Notes under the pieces: generated by a model | Database searches by the model: none | What the model saw: only the letters and a program-made list of their open reading frames with translations | Told to the model about the DNA's origin: nothing | Made by a program: the position numbers and the translations under genes | Source: Gammaproteobacteria bacterium | GTDB lineage: Bacteria; Pseudomonadota; Gammaproteobacteria; Ga0077536 | Direction: 5' to 3' | NCBI GenBank assembly: GCA_024235015.1 | Contig: JACKNG010000001.1 | Location: 372,001 to 436,000 of the forward strand | DNA length: 64,000 nt | In this document: positions 8,068-18,222 of the stretch, piece by piece | How positions within the stretch are numbered: the stretch's first letter is position 1 | Layout: each line of letters starts with the position of its first letter

Positions 8068-9599
8068 GCGATCCCGACGACCTGCCCGCGCCGGTCGACG
8101 TCCTCGTCATCGGCAGCGGCTTCGGCGGCAGCGCCTGCGCGCTCGCCCTGGTCGAGGCGGGTCTCGACGTGCTCATGCTGGAGCGCGGGCCGTGGCGCGA
8201 CACCGTGCCGGTACGCTCGATGGGCATCGCCGCGCGCAGTCCCCTGCCGCGCGGTCGCCGCGGCCTGCTGCGACTGGTGCGTACCCTGCGCGGGCGCTGG
8301 CTGCCGGGCGGGCGCGCCACGCTCAATCGTCACGGCCTGTTCGACATCCATCTCGACCGCGGCCTGCACGTGGTGTGTGCGTCCGGGGTCGGTGGCGGCA
8401 GCCACGTCTACGGCGGCCTCAACGAACGCCCGCCCGACCCCGATTACTGGAACGGCATCGCGCCCGGGCTGGGCGCGGCGGATCTCGAGCCGAGTTACCA
8501 GCGGGTGCTGGCGCGCATGGGATCGCGCCAGCCGCTCGCGGACGACCAGCTGCCCAACATGCTGGGCGCCCGCCTCGGCGCCAACCCGGCCTTCGTCACC
8601 GACGGCGTCGACGGCGAGCTGACCATGGGCCTGGCCTTCCCCGAAACGCCGGGGCAGCCGCGCAAGGTCCGCACCGCCGACGGCGTCGAACGCTGGGAGG
8701 CGCGCCCGGGCGAGGACGGCGTGCTCGGCTCGGCCGGCGGCGGCAAGACCACGCTGGACTTCGCCTTTCTCGCCCGCGCCCTGCAACTCGGCCTGAAGGT
8801 CCTCGACCTGTGCGAGGTCAGCACCATCGAACACGGTGCGGACGGCACTTACACGGTGCACTTCGTCAATCACCACAGCGGCCGCCGCGAGCAACGCACG
8901 GCGCGCCGGGTGGTCGTCGCCGCCGGCACCCTCAACACCCTCGGCCTGCTGCTGGCGAGCGTCGCCGCCGGCGGGCTCGCGCCGATGGCCGGGCTCGGCG
9001 AACGCTTCGGCGGCAACGGCGATTTCTTCGGCTACTGGAAGCTCGACGACGTTGCACGGGATCTCAGCCACTCGGTGCCGGCACGCGGGTTGCTGCGTCT
9101 CGCCGACGAGGAGGCCCTGGGTCCTGGCCGCGCCTGGCCGATGATCGCCGAGGGCGCCCTGCCGACCCCGGCCAGCCTGCCGCTGGGCCGCCGCATCGCG
9201 CGCCTGCTCAGCGGCGGCAGCTTCGTCGCCGGCATGGGCGCCGATGCCCAGGACGGCGTGGTGCGCTGGCGCAACGGCCGCCTGCGCATCGACTACCGGC
9301 CGGACGGCAGCGCGATCTTCGCGCGCATCCGCGACGCCTTCCGCCTCATCGGCGAGCGCAGCGGGCGGCGCATCTATCACTTCCAGACCCCGATCACCGT
9401 CCACCCCACCGGCGGCGCGTGCATCGGCGCCGACGCCGACCACGGCGTCGTCGACATCCATGGCCAGTGCTTCGCCAATCCCGGCCTCTACGTCGCCGAC
9501 GCCGCGGCCTTCGCCAAGCCCGTCAGCGGACCGCCGTCGATGAGCATCGCGGCCTGGGGTGACCGGGTCGCACAGGGGATCGTCGTCGCCACCGGGTGA
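8064..9599 (+). CDS. GMC-type FAD-dependent oxidoreductase
   Basis: A 511-residue flavoprotein starting at a GTG that overlaps the preceding stop. An N-terminal Rossmann dinucleotide motif VLVIGSGFGGSACALAL is followed by an acidic end of strand two (MLERGPW). The C-terminal GMC signature reads HPTGGACIGAD, then NPGLYVADAAAFAKPVSGPP. The layout matches GMC oxidoreductases of the cholesterol-oxidase/glucose-methanol-choline group, which oxidise alcohols and pass electrons to oxygen or an acceptor. No signal peptide is apparent. Coupling to a cone-fold protein suggests successive oxidation and isomerisation, as in steroid 3-hydroxyl oxidation, but this is inference. Confidence 0.8.
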   Translation: MSDPDDLPAPVDVLVIGSGFGGSACALALVEAGLDVLMLERGPWRDTVPVRSMGIAARSPLPRGRRGLLRLVRTLRGRWLPGGRATLNRHGLFDIHLDRGLHVVCASGVGGGSHVYGGLNERPPDPDYWNGIAPGLGAADLEPSYQRVLARMGSRQPLADDQLPNMLGARLGANPAFVTDGVDGELTMGLAFPETPGQPRKVRTADGVERWEARPGEDGVLGSAGGGKTTLDFAFLARALQLGLKVLDLCEVSTIEHGADGTYTVHFVNHHSGRREQRTARRVVVAAGTLNTLGLLLASVAAGGLAPMAGLGERFGGNGDFFGYWKLDDVARDLSHSVPARGLLRLADEEALGPGRAWPMIAEGALPTPASLPLGRRIARLLSGGSFVAGMGADAQDGVVRWRNGRLRIDYRPDGSAIFARIRDAFRLIGERSGRRIYHFQTPITVHPTGGACIGADADHGVVDIHGQCFANPGLYVADAAAFAKPVSGPPSMSIAAWGDRVAQGIVVATG

Positions 9600-9665
9600 A
9601 CCTGCCGGGCGACGCCACCGGCGCCGTCCCGTCGTTGCGCGGCGCGCGCCGCGGCGGGCCCGCGC

Positions 9666-10538
9666 TCAGGGGTTGAGCAGCGCTGCCGCGTCGATGCGCG
9701 CGCGCGCGCCGGCGGCGGCGTTGTCGGCGGCGTTCCAGTCCGGAGTCAGGACCGTCAGGGTGACGTAACCGGCGGCGAAGCGGCCGGTATCGGTGACCGC
9801 CTCGGCCTGGCCCTCGGCGTCGTGTTCGATGGCGGTCTTGATGCCGTCCGGCGTGGCCCCGTCGTAGCGCAGGGCAAAACCGCCGTGGCGGCTGGCGCGC
9901 GCCCACACCACCCCGGCCGGGGTGGCCACGGCGGGGTAGTTGACGTTGACGATCTGGCCGGGCGGCAGCAGGCCGTCGGCACGGCGCGCGGCGAGCGAAT
10001 CGACCAGCCGCGCGGTGAAGGCGGCGGCGCCGGGGAAGGCGGCCAGGGTGCTGGGAAAACGTGGCTCGGCGCCGGCCTCGGCGAGATCGAGGCCGACCGA
10101 CACCGCGATCGCCGGCACGCCGTGCATCACTGCCATCATGGCCGCACCGACGGTGCCGGAAATCATGACGTTGTTGCCGAGGTTCTGGCCGAAATTCGCC
10201 CCGGAGACGACGAGGTCGGGCGGCGCGTCGCGCAGCACGTGTTGCAGGCCGACGCCGACGGCATCGGCCGGGCTGCCGTCGACCGACCACACCCCGGGGT
10301 GCTGCTCGGTCACGACCAGCTCGCCCAAGGTGATCTTCATGCCGCTGCCGCTCTGCTGGGAGAGCGGCGCCACCACGGTCACCCGGTGTCCCGCCGCGGT
10401 GAGCGCCGCGGCCACCGCGGTGATGCCGGGCGAGTCCCAACCGTCGTCGTTGGTCAGCAAGATGTCGAGCGCGCGGTCCTCGCCGCCGGCCACGGCCGCC
10501 GCCGCGTGCAGCAGCACGCCCCACACCAGCCATCGCAT
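9666..10538 (-). CDS. surE: Exported SurE-family 5'/3'-nucleotidase
   Basis: A 290-residue SurE homologue with the N-terminal catalytic motif ILLTNDDGWDSPG, where the paired Asp residues bind the metal. Also visible are SQQSGSG, the GSPADAV region and SGANFGQNLG. SurE proteins hydrolyse nucleoside monophosphates. Unlike classical cytoplasmic SurE, the chosen ATG at 10538 gives MRWLVWGVLLHAAAAVAGG ahead of the domain, a convincing Sec signal peptide, so this one is probably periplasmic. In-frame codons further upstream would bury the signal. It converges on the GMC oxidoreductase and is divergent from the serine hydrolase gene. A second SurE without a signal peptide lies at 56124. Confidence 0.85.
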   Translation of the reverse strand: MRWLVWGVLLHAAAAVAGGEDRALDILLTNDDGWDSPGITAVAAALTAAGHRVTVVAPLSQQSGSGMKITLGELVVTEQHPGVWSVDGSPADAVGVGLQHVLRDAPPDLVVSGANFGQNLGNNVMISGTVGAAMMAVMHGVPAIAVSVGLDLAEAGAEPRFPSTLAAFPGAAAFTARLVDSLAARRADGLLPPGQIVNVNYPAVATPAGVVWARASRHGGFALRYDGATPDGIKTAIEHDAEGQAEAVTDTGRFAAGYVTLTVLTPDWNAADNAAAGARARIDAAALLNP

Positions 10539-10639
10539 GATCTTGCCCACTGCTCCGCCTCCCCTCGCGCCCGGACCGCCGGCAAGCATGCCACAAACAC
10601 GCGACCGTGCGCGTACCCTGCCCGCGGCGGCGCGGGGTT

Positions 10640-10645
10640 TAGAAT
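10640..10645 (+). promoter_or_regulatory. Candidate -10 element for the serine hydrolase
   Basis: TAGAAT lies 31 bases before the ATG at 10676, just before a GAGGTG ribosome site. No good -35 hexamer is seen at 16-18 bases upstream. The same hexamer precedes several other genes here (35212, 51311, and minus strand 33451-33456). Confidence 0.3.
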
Positions 10646-10675
10646 GGCGGCCCGTTCCCAGCGAGGTGACCCGCG

Positions 10676-11836
10676 ATGACCGACCCTGCCGATCTCGGCT
10701 TCGATCCCGAACGACTCGCCCGCCTGCCGGCGCGCCTCGATGCCGATATCGCGGCCGGCCGCTACCACGGCGCCGCGCTGGCCGTGAGCCGTCACGGCGA
10801 GCTGGTCTACCGCGCCGTGCATGGTTATGCCGACCGCGCCGCGGGGCGCCCGCTGACCGTCGACGACGCCTTCGTCACCTTCTCCGTCGGCAAGCAGTTC
10901 ACCAACGTCGTCGTCCTCGGGCGGGTCGAGAACGGTGACCTGTGGCTCGACATGCCGGTGTGCGAGCTGTTGCCCGAGTTCGGCGGGCGGGGCCTGCGCG
11001 AGATCAAGCTGTGGCACCTGCTCACCCACACCAGCGGCATCATCTCGGCCATCCCCGGGGTCGCCCCGGAAGTCCTCACCAACATCTCCAAGCTGACCGC
11101 CTGGGTCGCCAGCCAGCGGCCCGACGCGCTGCCCGGGGAGGTGGTCAACTACTCGATCATCGCCGCCCACTCGGTGATGGCCGAGATGGTGCTGCGCGCC
11201 GAAGGCCACCGCCGCAGCTTCACCGAGCTGTTGCGTGAAGACCTGTTCGAACCGCTCGGCATGACCCATACCTGCATGGGGCGGCGCGCCGATCTCGTCG
11301 AACGCCTGTGCCCGGTCACGACCTGTTACACCGAGCCCGGCATGTTCCATCCCGAGGAAGTGCTGGGGGTCAGCCAGGTGGTGATGGTCGACGGCTGCGA
11401 GGTGCCGGCCGGCGGCTACATCACCTGCCTCGACGATCTCCACCGTTTCAGTCTCATGCTGCGCAACGGCGGCGAACTCGACGGCGTGCGCATCCTCTCG
11501 CCGCGCACGCTCGAGTACTGCACCCAGAACTTCACTGGCGAGCGCCGCAACCTGCTGTTCGACTACGCCCGCGACCTGCGCGGCTGGGCGCCGTGGCCGG
11601 CCAGTATCGGCATCGGCTTCTTCATGCGCGGCGAGGGCGTGCAACCGGGCCCGATGAGCAATTTCTCCAGCCCACTGGCGTTCTGCGGCTGGGGCGCCGG
11701 TTCGACCTGCTTCTGGGTCGACCCCGAACTCGATCTCACCTTCAGCTTCCTCTCCACCGGGCTGATGGAGGAGACCTACCACATCGAGCGCCTGCAGCGC
11801 CTGGCCGACCTCGTCATCACCTCGATGGTCGAATAG
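10676..11836 (+). CDS. Serine hydrolase of the class C beta-lactamase / DD-peptidase fold
   Basis: A 386-residue protein with the catalytic SxxK as FSVGK (Ser70, Lys73) and a tyrosine motif NYS at Tyr159. Between them, LWHLLTHTSGI and, later, LFEPLGMTHTCMG are typical of the beta-lactamase (PF00144) family. Members include esterases, D-aminopeptidases and penicillin-binding proteins as well as AmpC. No signal peptide is present, which argues for a cytoplasmic esterase rather than a resistance enzyme. A GAGGTG ribosome site precedes the ATG. The Fpg-type glycosylase follows 12 bases downstream and may be co-transcribed. Confidence 0.85.
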   Translation: MTDPADLGFDPERLARLPARLDADIAAGRYHGAALAVSRHGELVYRAVHGYADRAAGRPLTVDDAFVTFSVGKQFTNVVVLGRVENGDLWLDMPVCELLPEFGGRGLREIKLWHLLTHTSGIISAIPGVAPEVLTNISKLTAWVASQRPDALPGEVVNYSIIAAHSVMAEMVLRAEGHRRSFTELLREDLFEPLGMTHTCMGRRADLVERLCPVTTCYTEPGMFHPEEVLGVSQVVMVDGCEVPAGGYITCLDDLHRFSLMLRNGGELDGVRILSPRTLEYCTQNFTGERRNLLFDYARDLRGWAPWPASIGIGFFMRGEGVQPGPMSNFSSPLAFCGWGAGSTCFWVDPELDLTFSFLSTGLMEETYHIERLQRLADLVITSMVE

Positions 11837-11848
11837 CACGGCCCGGCG

Positions 11849-12748
11849 ATGCCCGAACTGCCGGACATCACGCTCTACTGCGAGGCGCTGGATACGCGCG
11901 TGACCGGCACCCGGCTCGACACGATCGAGATCCGCGATCCCTTCGTGCTGCGCACGGCCGAGCCCGCGGTCGACACGTGCAGCGGGCGGCGGGTCGCGGG
12001 CGTGCGGCGGGTCGGCAAGCGCATCGCGCTGGGCCTCGAGGGCGGGTTGTGGCTGGTCGTACACCTGATGGTCGCCGGCCGCCTCGCCTGGATCGAGGCC
12101 GGCCGCCGTGCGCGTGGCGGCAAGGCCCTGGCGCGCTTCGAATTCGAACGCGGCACCCTGGTCCTGAGCGAGGCCGGCAGCAAGCGCCGCGCCTCGCTGC
12201 ACGTGGTCGCAGGCGCCGAGGGCTGGCGTCAACACGACCCGGGCGGCCTGGAAATTCCGGGCAGCTCCCGCGCCGCGTTCGCGGCGCGGCTGACCGCTTC
12301 CAACCACACCCTCAAGCGCGCCTTGACCGACCCGCGCATCGTCAGCGGTATCGGCAATGCCTACTCGGACGAAATCCTGCACGCCGCGCGCCTCTCGCCG
12401 GTGACGCTGACGCAGAAGCTGACCGCGGCGGAGATCACCCGCCTGCACGACGCGGCCCAGGGCGTGCTCGCGGCCTGGACGGAGCGCCTGCGCAGCGCCT
12501 GCGGCGACGACTTCCCGGCCCGGGTCACGGCGTTCCGTGACGGCATGGCAGTGCACGGCCGCTACGGCCAGCCCTGCCCGGACTGCGGCACCCGCGTGCA
12601 GCGCATCCGCTATGCCGATGCCGAGCTCAACTACTGCCCGCGCTGCCAGTGCGGCGGACGCCTGTACGCCGACCGTGCCCTGTCGCGCCTGCTCCACCGC
12701 GACTGGCCGCGCACGATCGAGGCCCTCGAGGCGCAGAAACCGCCCTGA
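11849..12748 (+). CDS. Fpg/Nei-family DNA glycosylase-AP lyase
   Basis: A 299-residue protein with the diagnostic N-terminus MPELPD, in which Pro2 is the Schiff-base nucleophile after Met removal and Glu3 the catalytic acid. The central helix-two-turn-helix region contains the DNA-binding segment TLKRALTDPRIVSGIGNAYSDEIL. A C-terminal zinc finger is built from CPDCG and CPRCQ. These enzymes excise oxidised bases (8-oxoguanine, ring-opened purines or oxidised pyrimidines) and nick the abasic site. The sequence extends beyond the zinc finger, unlike standard MutM, so it is probably a diverged Fpg-like paralogue rather than mutM itself. Confidence 0.85.
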   Translation: MPELPDITLYCEALDTRVTGTRLDTIEIRDPFVLRTAEPAVDTCSGRRVAGVRRVGKRIALGLEGGLWLVVHLMVAGRLAWIEAGRRARGGKALARFEFERGTLVLSEAGSKRRASLHVVAGAEGWRQHDPGGLEIPGSSRAAFAARLTASNHTLKRALTDPRIVSGIGNAYSDEILHAARLSPVTLTQKLTAAEITRLHDAAQGVLAAWTERLRSACGDDFPARVTAFRDGMAVHGRYGQPCPDCGTRVQRIRYADAELNYCPRCQCGGRLYADRALSRLLHRDWPRTIEALEAQKPP

Positions 12749-12815
12749 CGGCCGGGCCAATCGCCACCGCGCGACCGCTCGCCACGCGGGCGTGGGAGAA
12801 ATCCCGCCCAGCGGC

Positions 12816-12821
12816 TAAAAT
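12816..12821 (+). promoter_or_regulatory. Possible -10 box for the acyl-CoA dehydrogenase
   Basis: TAAAAT stands out in the GC-rich 213-base gap 12749-12961, about 140 bases before the GTG start. No convincing -35 hexamer is seen, so this is tentative. Confidence 0.25.
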
Positions 12822-12961
12822 GCGCCGTTCACGATCGTCCGGGCCGGAACCCGGGCGGGCGGGCCCGGTACCGTGCGCGGCCGCCCACCCGTGCGCCGCG
12901 CCGGCGCCCAGCGCGTGCGCCGCGCCCGCTCGCCAACCACACCATACCGAGGGGATACCAA

Positions 12962-14179
<1,218 letters not shown>

Positions 14180-14193
14180 GCCCGCCACGCGGT

Positions 14194-14220
14194 GACGGGT
14201 GGCCGCTCCGGCCACCCGTC
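14194..14220 (+). terminator. Perfect 12-bp stem-loop after the acyl-CoA dehydrogenase
   Basis: GACGGGTGGCCG and CGGCCACCCGTC are perfect inverted arms separated by the 3-nt loop CTC, starting 15 bases after the stop at 14179. There is no U-tract on either side, so efficient intrinsic termination is uncertain. It could instead partially terminate, or protect the 3' end and uncouple the dehydrogenase from the downstream exporter. Confidence 0.5.
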
Positions 14221-14282
14221 CCGTCTACGCCCGGGGCGCCGCGCGCCGCCCGCACCGACACCCCCTACGGAGCTTTTCACCG

Positions 14283-16685
14283 ATGAGATTCGTTATCGCC
14301 GCCTGGGTCATGAAACACCGTGTGCTGGTCAGCATCCTGTTCGTGCTGGTCACCATCGGCTTCTCGCTCGGTATCCCCAAGGTCGACATCCGCACCATCT
14401 TCAACGACCTGCTGCCGCGCAACGATCCCTTCACGCAGGTCTACTTCGACCATCGCAACTTCGGCAACCCGATGATGATGGCGATCATGGTCAAGCGGAA
14501 GGACGGTGATATCTACAACGCGGAAACCCTGGCCAAGGTGTGGGACATCACGCGCGACATCGACCTCGCCCCGCACGTCAACCACGACCAGATCCTGTCC
14601 ATCTCGACCGAGAAGCTGCGCTACGCCGAGGCCACCACCGACGGCATCGACACCAAGCCGCTGATGGACGACCACCCGCCGGCGACGCCGGAGGAAATCG
14701 CCGAGTTCAAGCGCCGCGTGATGATCTCGCCCAGCGCCATGACCTTCTTCATCTCGCGCGACGAGACCGCGGCGCTGATCAACGCCACCTTCCACGACAC
14801 CATCGAGTACGGCGAATCCTTCGCCTACGCGCAGAAGCTGGTCGAGGCGGCGCGCGACGAACACCACGAGGTCTACCTCGCCGGCCAGCCGGTGCTGACC
14901 GGCTGGGTCTACAAGCTGCAGAAACAGACCTACTTCATCTTCGGCATCACGCTCGGCCTGCTGGTCATCGCGCTGGTGCTGTACATGCGCAACATCGCCG
15001 GCGTCGCCACGCCGATCATCTGCGCCGCCGTGGCCGGCCTGTGGGGCTTCGGTTTCATCGGCTGGCTGGAACGCGCCATCGAACCGCTGCTCATGATCGT
15101 GCCGCTGCTGCTGGTGGCGCGCTCGTTCTCACACTGCGTGCAGTACACCGAACGCTACTACGAAGTGCTGCTGCACGTCGGTGACCGGCGCAAGGCGGCC
15201 GAAATCACCATGGGCATCATGATGGCGCCGTCGATCCTGGGCGTCATCACCGACTTCTGCGGCATCGTCTTCATCGCCATCGCGCCGATCCAGACCATGG
15301 TCAACCACGCCATCTTCTGCGGCATGTGGGCCCTGTTCATCATCCCCACCGGCACCTTCCTCTGCTCGATCCTGCTGTCCTACCTGCCGGTACCGAAGAA
15401 CATCGAGGGCATCGTCGGCGGCAAGGACAAGGAATCGGGCATCCACCTGCTGCAGGAGAAGGCCCTGCTCGGTCTCGCCCGCCTGAGCCAGGGCAAGCTC
15501 GCCCACGTCACCGCGCTGGTGATGGTCGCGATCGCGGCCTGGGCGCTCTACCTCAACTCGCAGATCAAGATCGGCAACCCGGTCGAGGGCTCCAATCTGC
15601 TGTGGCACGACTCGGAGTTCAACACCGCCGTGCGTGCCATCAACGCCCACTTCCCCGGCACCAACACCCTCGAGATCGTGCTCGAAGCGAAGACCGAGGA
15701 CATCGACCACCGCATCGCCAACACCCCCGGGGTGGTCGCCGTCCACGCCCAGTTGCAACGCCTGCTCGAATCCGACCCGGAGTTGCCGCCGCGGGCGACC
15801 CTGAGCTGGACCGACTACATGTCGGAAACCAACCGCCTGTTCTCCGGCGGCAATCCCAAGTGGGCACCGCTGGACCTGACCAACGACGCCATCAACGCGG
15901 CCTCCTTCGGCGCCCTGCTCGGCAGCAATGCGATCAATTTCGGGCACGTCGCCGACTTCGAGTTCCAGAACTCGACGGTGTCGCTCTGGTACAAGGACAA
16001 CAAGCAGGAAACGGTCGACCACGCCCTGGCCGCCGCGCGCAAGGCGGTCGACATCGTCGGCATCGACCACGACGAGTTCACGGTACGGCTCGGCACCGGC
16101 GTGATCGCCCTGCAACAGGCGGTCAACAACACGGTGGAGAAGTACCACTGGATCATCATCGGCATGGTCAACCTCGCCGTGATGCTGCTGGCGACCTTCG
16201 CCTACCGCTCGATCATCGCCGCGCTGATCCTGCTCATCCCGGTGAACCTGTCCAACGTGATGCTGGTGGCGGCGATGGAACTGGTCGGCGTCGGCCTCGA
16301 CATCAACGCCGGCATCGTCGCGGTGATGGGCGTCGGTGTCGGTATCGACTACGGTATCTACCTGCTGTCACGCATCTGCGAGGAGTACACCGCCCACGAC
16401 CACGACCTCGCGCGGGCACTGACCGCGGCGCTGACCACCACCGGCAAGGCCATCATGTTCACCGCCAGCATCATGTTGCTCGGTATCGTGCCGTGGTATT
16501 TCCTGTCCGACCTCAAGTTCATGGCCGACATGGGCCTGCTGCTGGTGGTCGTGATGGTCATCAACATGGTGTTGTCGCTGGTCGTACTGCCGCTCCTGGT
16601 GTGGTACTTCAAGCCCGGCTTCATGGCGCGCCAGGACCTGCTGGTCGGCGAGAACGTCGACATCTCGCAGTTCACCACCACCTGA
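14283..16685 (+). CDS. RND/MMPL-family exporter
   Basis: An 800-residue inner-membrane protein with an N-terminal membrane helix (VLVSILFVLVTIGFSLGI) and a periplasmic loop. A five-helix bundle around 220-400 follows, then a second helix, a second loop and another bundle ending LLLVVVMVINMVLSLVVLPLLVWYF. This duplicated 1+5 layout is that of the RND superfamily, MMPL/hydrophobe-amphiphile exporter branch. Members move lipids, hopanoids or hydrophobic metabolites using the proton gradient. The second bundle carries GVGIDYGIYL, the usual proton-relay region with Asp. No periplasmic adaptor or outer-membrane channel gene is adjacent. A GGAGC ribosome site lies before the ATG. Confidence 0.8.
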   Translation: MRFVIAAWVMKHRVLVSILFVLVTIGFSLGIPKVDIRTIFNDLLPRNDPFTQVYFDHRNFGNPMMMAIMVKRKDGDIYNAETLAKVWDITRDIDLAPHVNHDQILSISTEKLRYAEATTDGIDTKPLMDDHPPATPEEIAEFKRRVMISPSAMTFFISRDETAALINATFHDTIEYGESFAYAQKLVEAARDEHHEVYLAGQPVLTGWVYKLQKQTYFIFGITLGLLVIALVLYMRNIAGVATPIICAAVAGLWGFGFIGWLERAIEPLLMIVPLLLVARSFSHCVQYTERYYEVLLHVGDRRKAAEITMGIMMAPSILGVITDFCGIVFIAIAPIQTMVNHAIFCGMWALFIIPTGTFLCSILLSYLPVPKNIEGIVGGKDKESGIHLLQEKALLGLARLSQGKLAHVTALVMVAIAAWALYLNSQIKIGNPVEGSNLLWHDSEFNTAVRAINAHFPGTNTLEIVLEAKTEDIDHRIANTPGVVAVHAQLQRLLESDPELPPRATLSWTDYMSETNRLFSGGNPKWAPLDLTNDAINAASFGALLGSNAINFGHVADFEFQNSTVSLWYKDNKQETVDHALAAARKAVDIVGIDHDEFTVRLGTGVIALQQAVNNTVEKYHWIIIGMVNLAVMLLATFAYRSIIAALILLIPVNLSNVMLVAAMELVGVGLDINAGIVAVMGVGVGIDYGIYLLSRICEEYTAHDHDLARALTAALTTTGKAIMFTASIMLLGIVPWYFLSDLKFMADMGLLLVVVMVINMVLSLVVLPLLVWYFKPGFMARQDLLVGENVDISQFTTT

Positions 16686-16703
16686 GGCGACAGGGCGTCC
16701 GGT

Positions 16704-16728
16704 ACCCGGGTCGTGCAGCGTCCCGGGT
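16704..16728. terminator. Convergent-gene stem-loop
   Basis: ACCCGGG, 11-nt loop, CCCGGGT: a perfect 7-bp inverted repeat in the 61-base gap between the converging MMPL exporter (+) and HerA-like (-) genes. It has no T-run but is placed to end transcripts from both sides. Confidence 0.4.
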
Positions 16729-16746
16729 GCGACGATGCCCGCAGCC

Positions 16747-18222
16747 TCAGCGGCGTTTGCCGAGCAGCGAACCGAGAATGCCGCGCACGAGCTGGCGGCC
16801 GAAAGCCGAACCGATCGCACGCACCGTGCTCTTGATCATGGCCTCGGCGACGGACTGACGGTTGGAACGCCGCGGCGCGCTCGCTTCGCGCGCCGCCGCT
16901 GGCGGGGGCGCCGGGCGCGTTTCGCGCGCCTCTGCACGGCGCGCCAGTTCCTCGTAGGCCGAGTGCCGATCGACGCTCGTCGCGTACTTGCCGGCCAGCA
17001 CCGAGCCGGCGGCGAGCGCGGCGCGTTCGGCCGCGTCGAGGGGCCCGATACGCGAAGTCGGCGGGCGCACCAGCACGTGTTCGACCGGGGTCGGCGCACC
17101 GTCGGCCGCCAGCACCGAGACCAGCGCCTCGCCGGTGGCGAGCTCGGTCAGCAGGCGTTCGGTGTCGAGCGCCGGGTTGGGACGGAAGGATTCCGCCGCC
17201 ACCCTGACCGTCTTGCGGTCGCGCGGGGTGAACGCACGCAGGGCGTGCTGCACCTTGAGCCCGAGCTGGCCGAGCACGTCGTCGGGAATGTCGGCCGGGC
17301 TCTGGGTGACGAAATAGACCCCGACGCCTTTCGAGCGCACCAGGCGCACGACCTGTTCGATCTTGTCGAGCAGCGCCCGCGGCGCCTGGTCGAACAACAA
17401 GTGGGCCTCGTCGAAGAACAGCACCAGGCAGGGCCGGTCGGCGTCGCCACGCTCGGGCAGTTCCTCGAACAGTTCCGACAGCAGCCACAACAGGAAGCAG
17501 CCGTAGAGCCCGGGCGAGCGCGTGACCAGTTCGGTGGCATCGAGGATGTTGATCATGCCGCGGCCGTCGGCGTCGCGGGTCATGAGGTCGCGGATGTCCA
17601 GCGCCGGCTCGCCGAACACGTGCTCGGCACCCTGGCTCTCGAGTTCGAGCAGGCGGCGCTGGATGGCGCCGATACTGGCCGGCGAGACGTTGCCGTACTC
17701 GAGCTTGACCTCGCGCGCGTGCTCGCCCACCCAGGCCAGCATCGCGCGCAGGTCCTTCATGTCGAGCAGCAGCAGGCCATTGTCGTCGGCGACACGAAAC
17801 GTGGCATAGAGCACACCGGTCTGGGTGTCATTCAGGCCGAGCAGGCGTGACAACAGCAACGGCCCCAGCTCGGACACGGTCAGGCGTACCGGGATACCCT
17901 GGCGGCCGAACAGGTCCCACAGGGTGACCGGCAGCGCCTCGGCGGCGTAACCCGGGATGCCGATGCGGGCGACCCGCTCGTCGATCTTGGGATGCGCGCG
18001 GCCGGCGGCGGCGAGGCCCGACAGGTCGCCCTTGATGTCGGCGGTGAACACTGGCACGCCGAGGCGCGACCAGCCCTCGGCGAGGATCTGCAGGGTCACG
18101 GTCTTGCCGGTCCCGGTGGCGCCGGCGACCAGGCCGTGGCGATTGCCGGTCGCAGCCGGTTGCACGATGTGGCGCCCGGCGGCGCCGCCTATCAGCACCC
18201 CGGTGGGCGTCTGTTCCGTCAT
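16747..18222 (-). CDS. HerA/DUF853-like helicase-type ATPase (YjgR group)
   Basis: A 491-residue ATPase with Walker A GATGTGKT at residues 34-41, Walker B LVLFFDEAHLLF near the middle, and a sensor-like FVTQSPADIPDDVLGQLGLK. It resembles the YjgR/DUF853 branch of FtsK-HerA ATPases, whose bacterial function is not established. The C-terminus is a low-complexity Ala/Arg-rich linker ending in basic RGILGSLLGKRR, which could bind nucleic acid or membrane. No NurA nuclease partner lies nearby. The ATG at 18222 starts MTEQTPTGVLIGGA. It is transcribed away from the histidine-kinase region. Confidence 0.8.
   Translation of the reverse strand: MTEQTPTGVLIGGAAGRHIVQPAATGNRHGLVAGATGTGKTVTLQILAEGWSRLGVPVFTADIKGDLSGLAAAGRAHPKIDERVARIGIPGYAAEALPVTLWDLFGRQGIPVRLTVSELGPLLLSRLLGLNDTQTGVLYATFRVADDNGLLLLDMKDLRAMLAWVGEHAREVKLEYGNVSPASIGAIQRRLLELESQGAEHVFGEPALDIRDLMTRDADGRGMINILDATELVTRSPGLYGCFLLWLLSELFEELPERGDADRPCLVLFFDEAHLLFDQAPRALLDKIEQVVRLVRSKGVGVYFVTQSPADIPDDVLGQLGLKVQHALRAFTPRDRKTVRVAAESFRPNPALDTERLLTELATGEALVSVLAADGAPTPVEHVLVRPPTSRIGPLDAAERAALAAGSVLAGKYATSVDRHSAYEELARRAEARETRPAPPPAAAREASAPRRSNRQSVAEAMIKSTVRAIGSAFGRQLVRGILGSLLGKRR

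Noticed and set aside
10905..11000. Possible AmpC beta-lactamase (resistance gene)
   Set aside because: SxxK and Tyr motifs fit the fold, but there is no signal peptide and the layout matches general serine hydrolases; a resistance call is not supported.
10454..12760. A 768-codon minus-strand open frame opposite the serine hydrolase and Fpg-type genes
   Set aside because: Long antisense frames are common in 70% GC DNA; it opposes two clearly recognisable genes and its translation is Ala/Arg/Gly/His-rich with no family motif.
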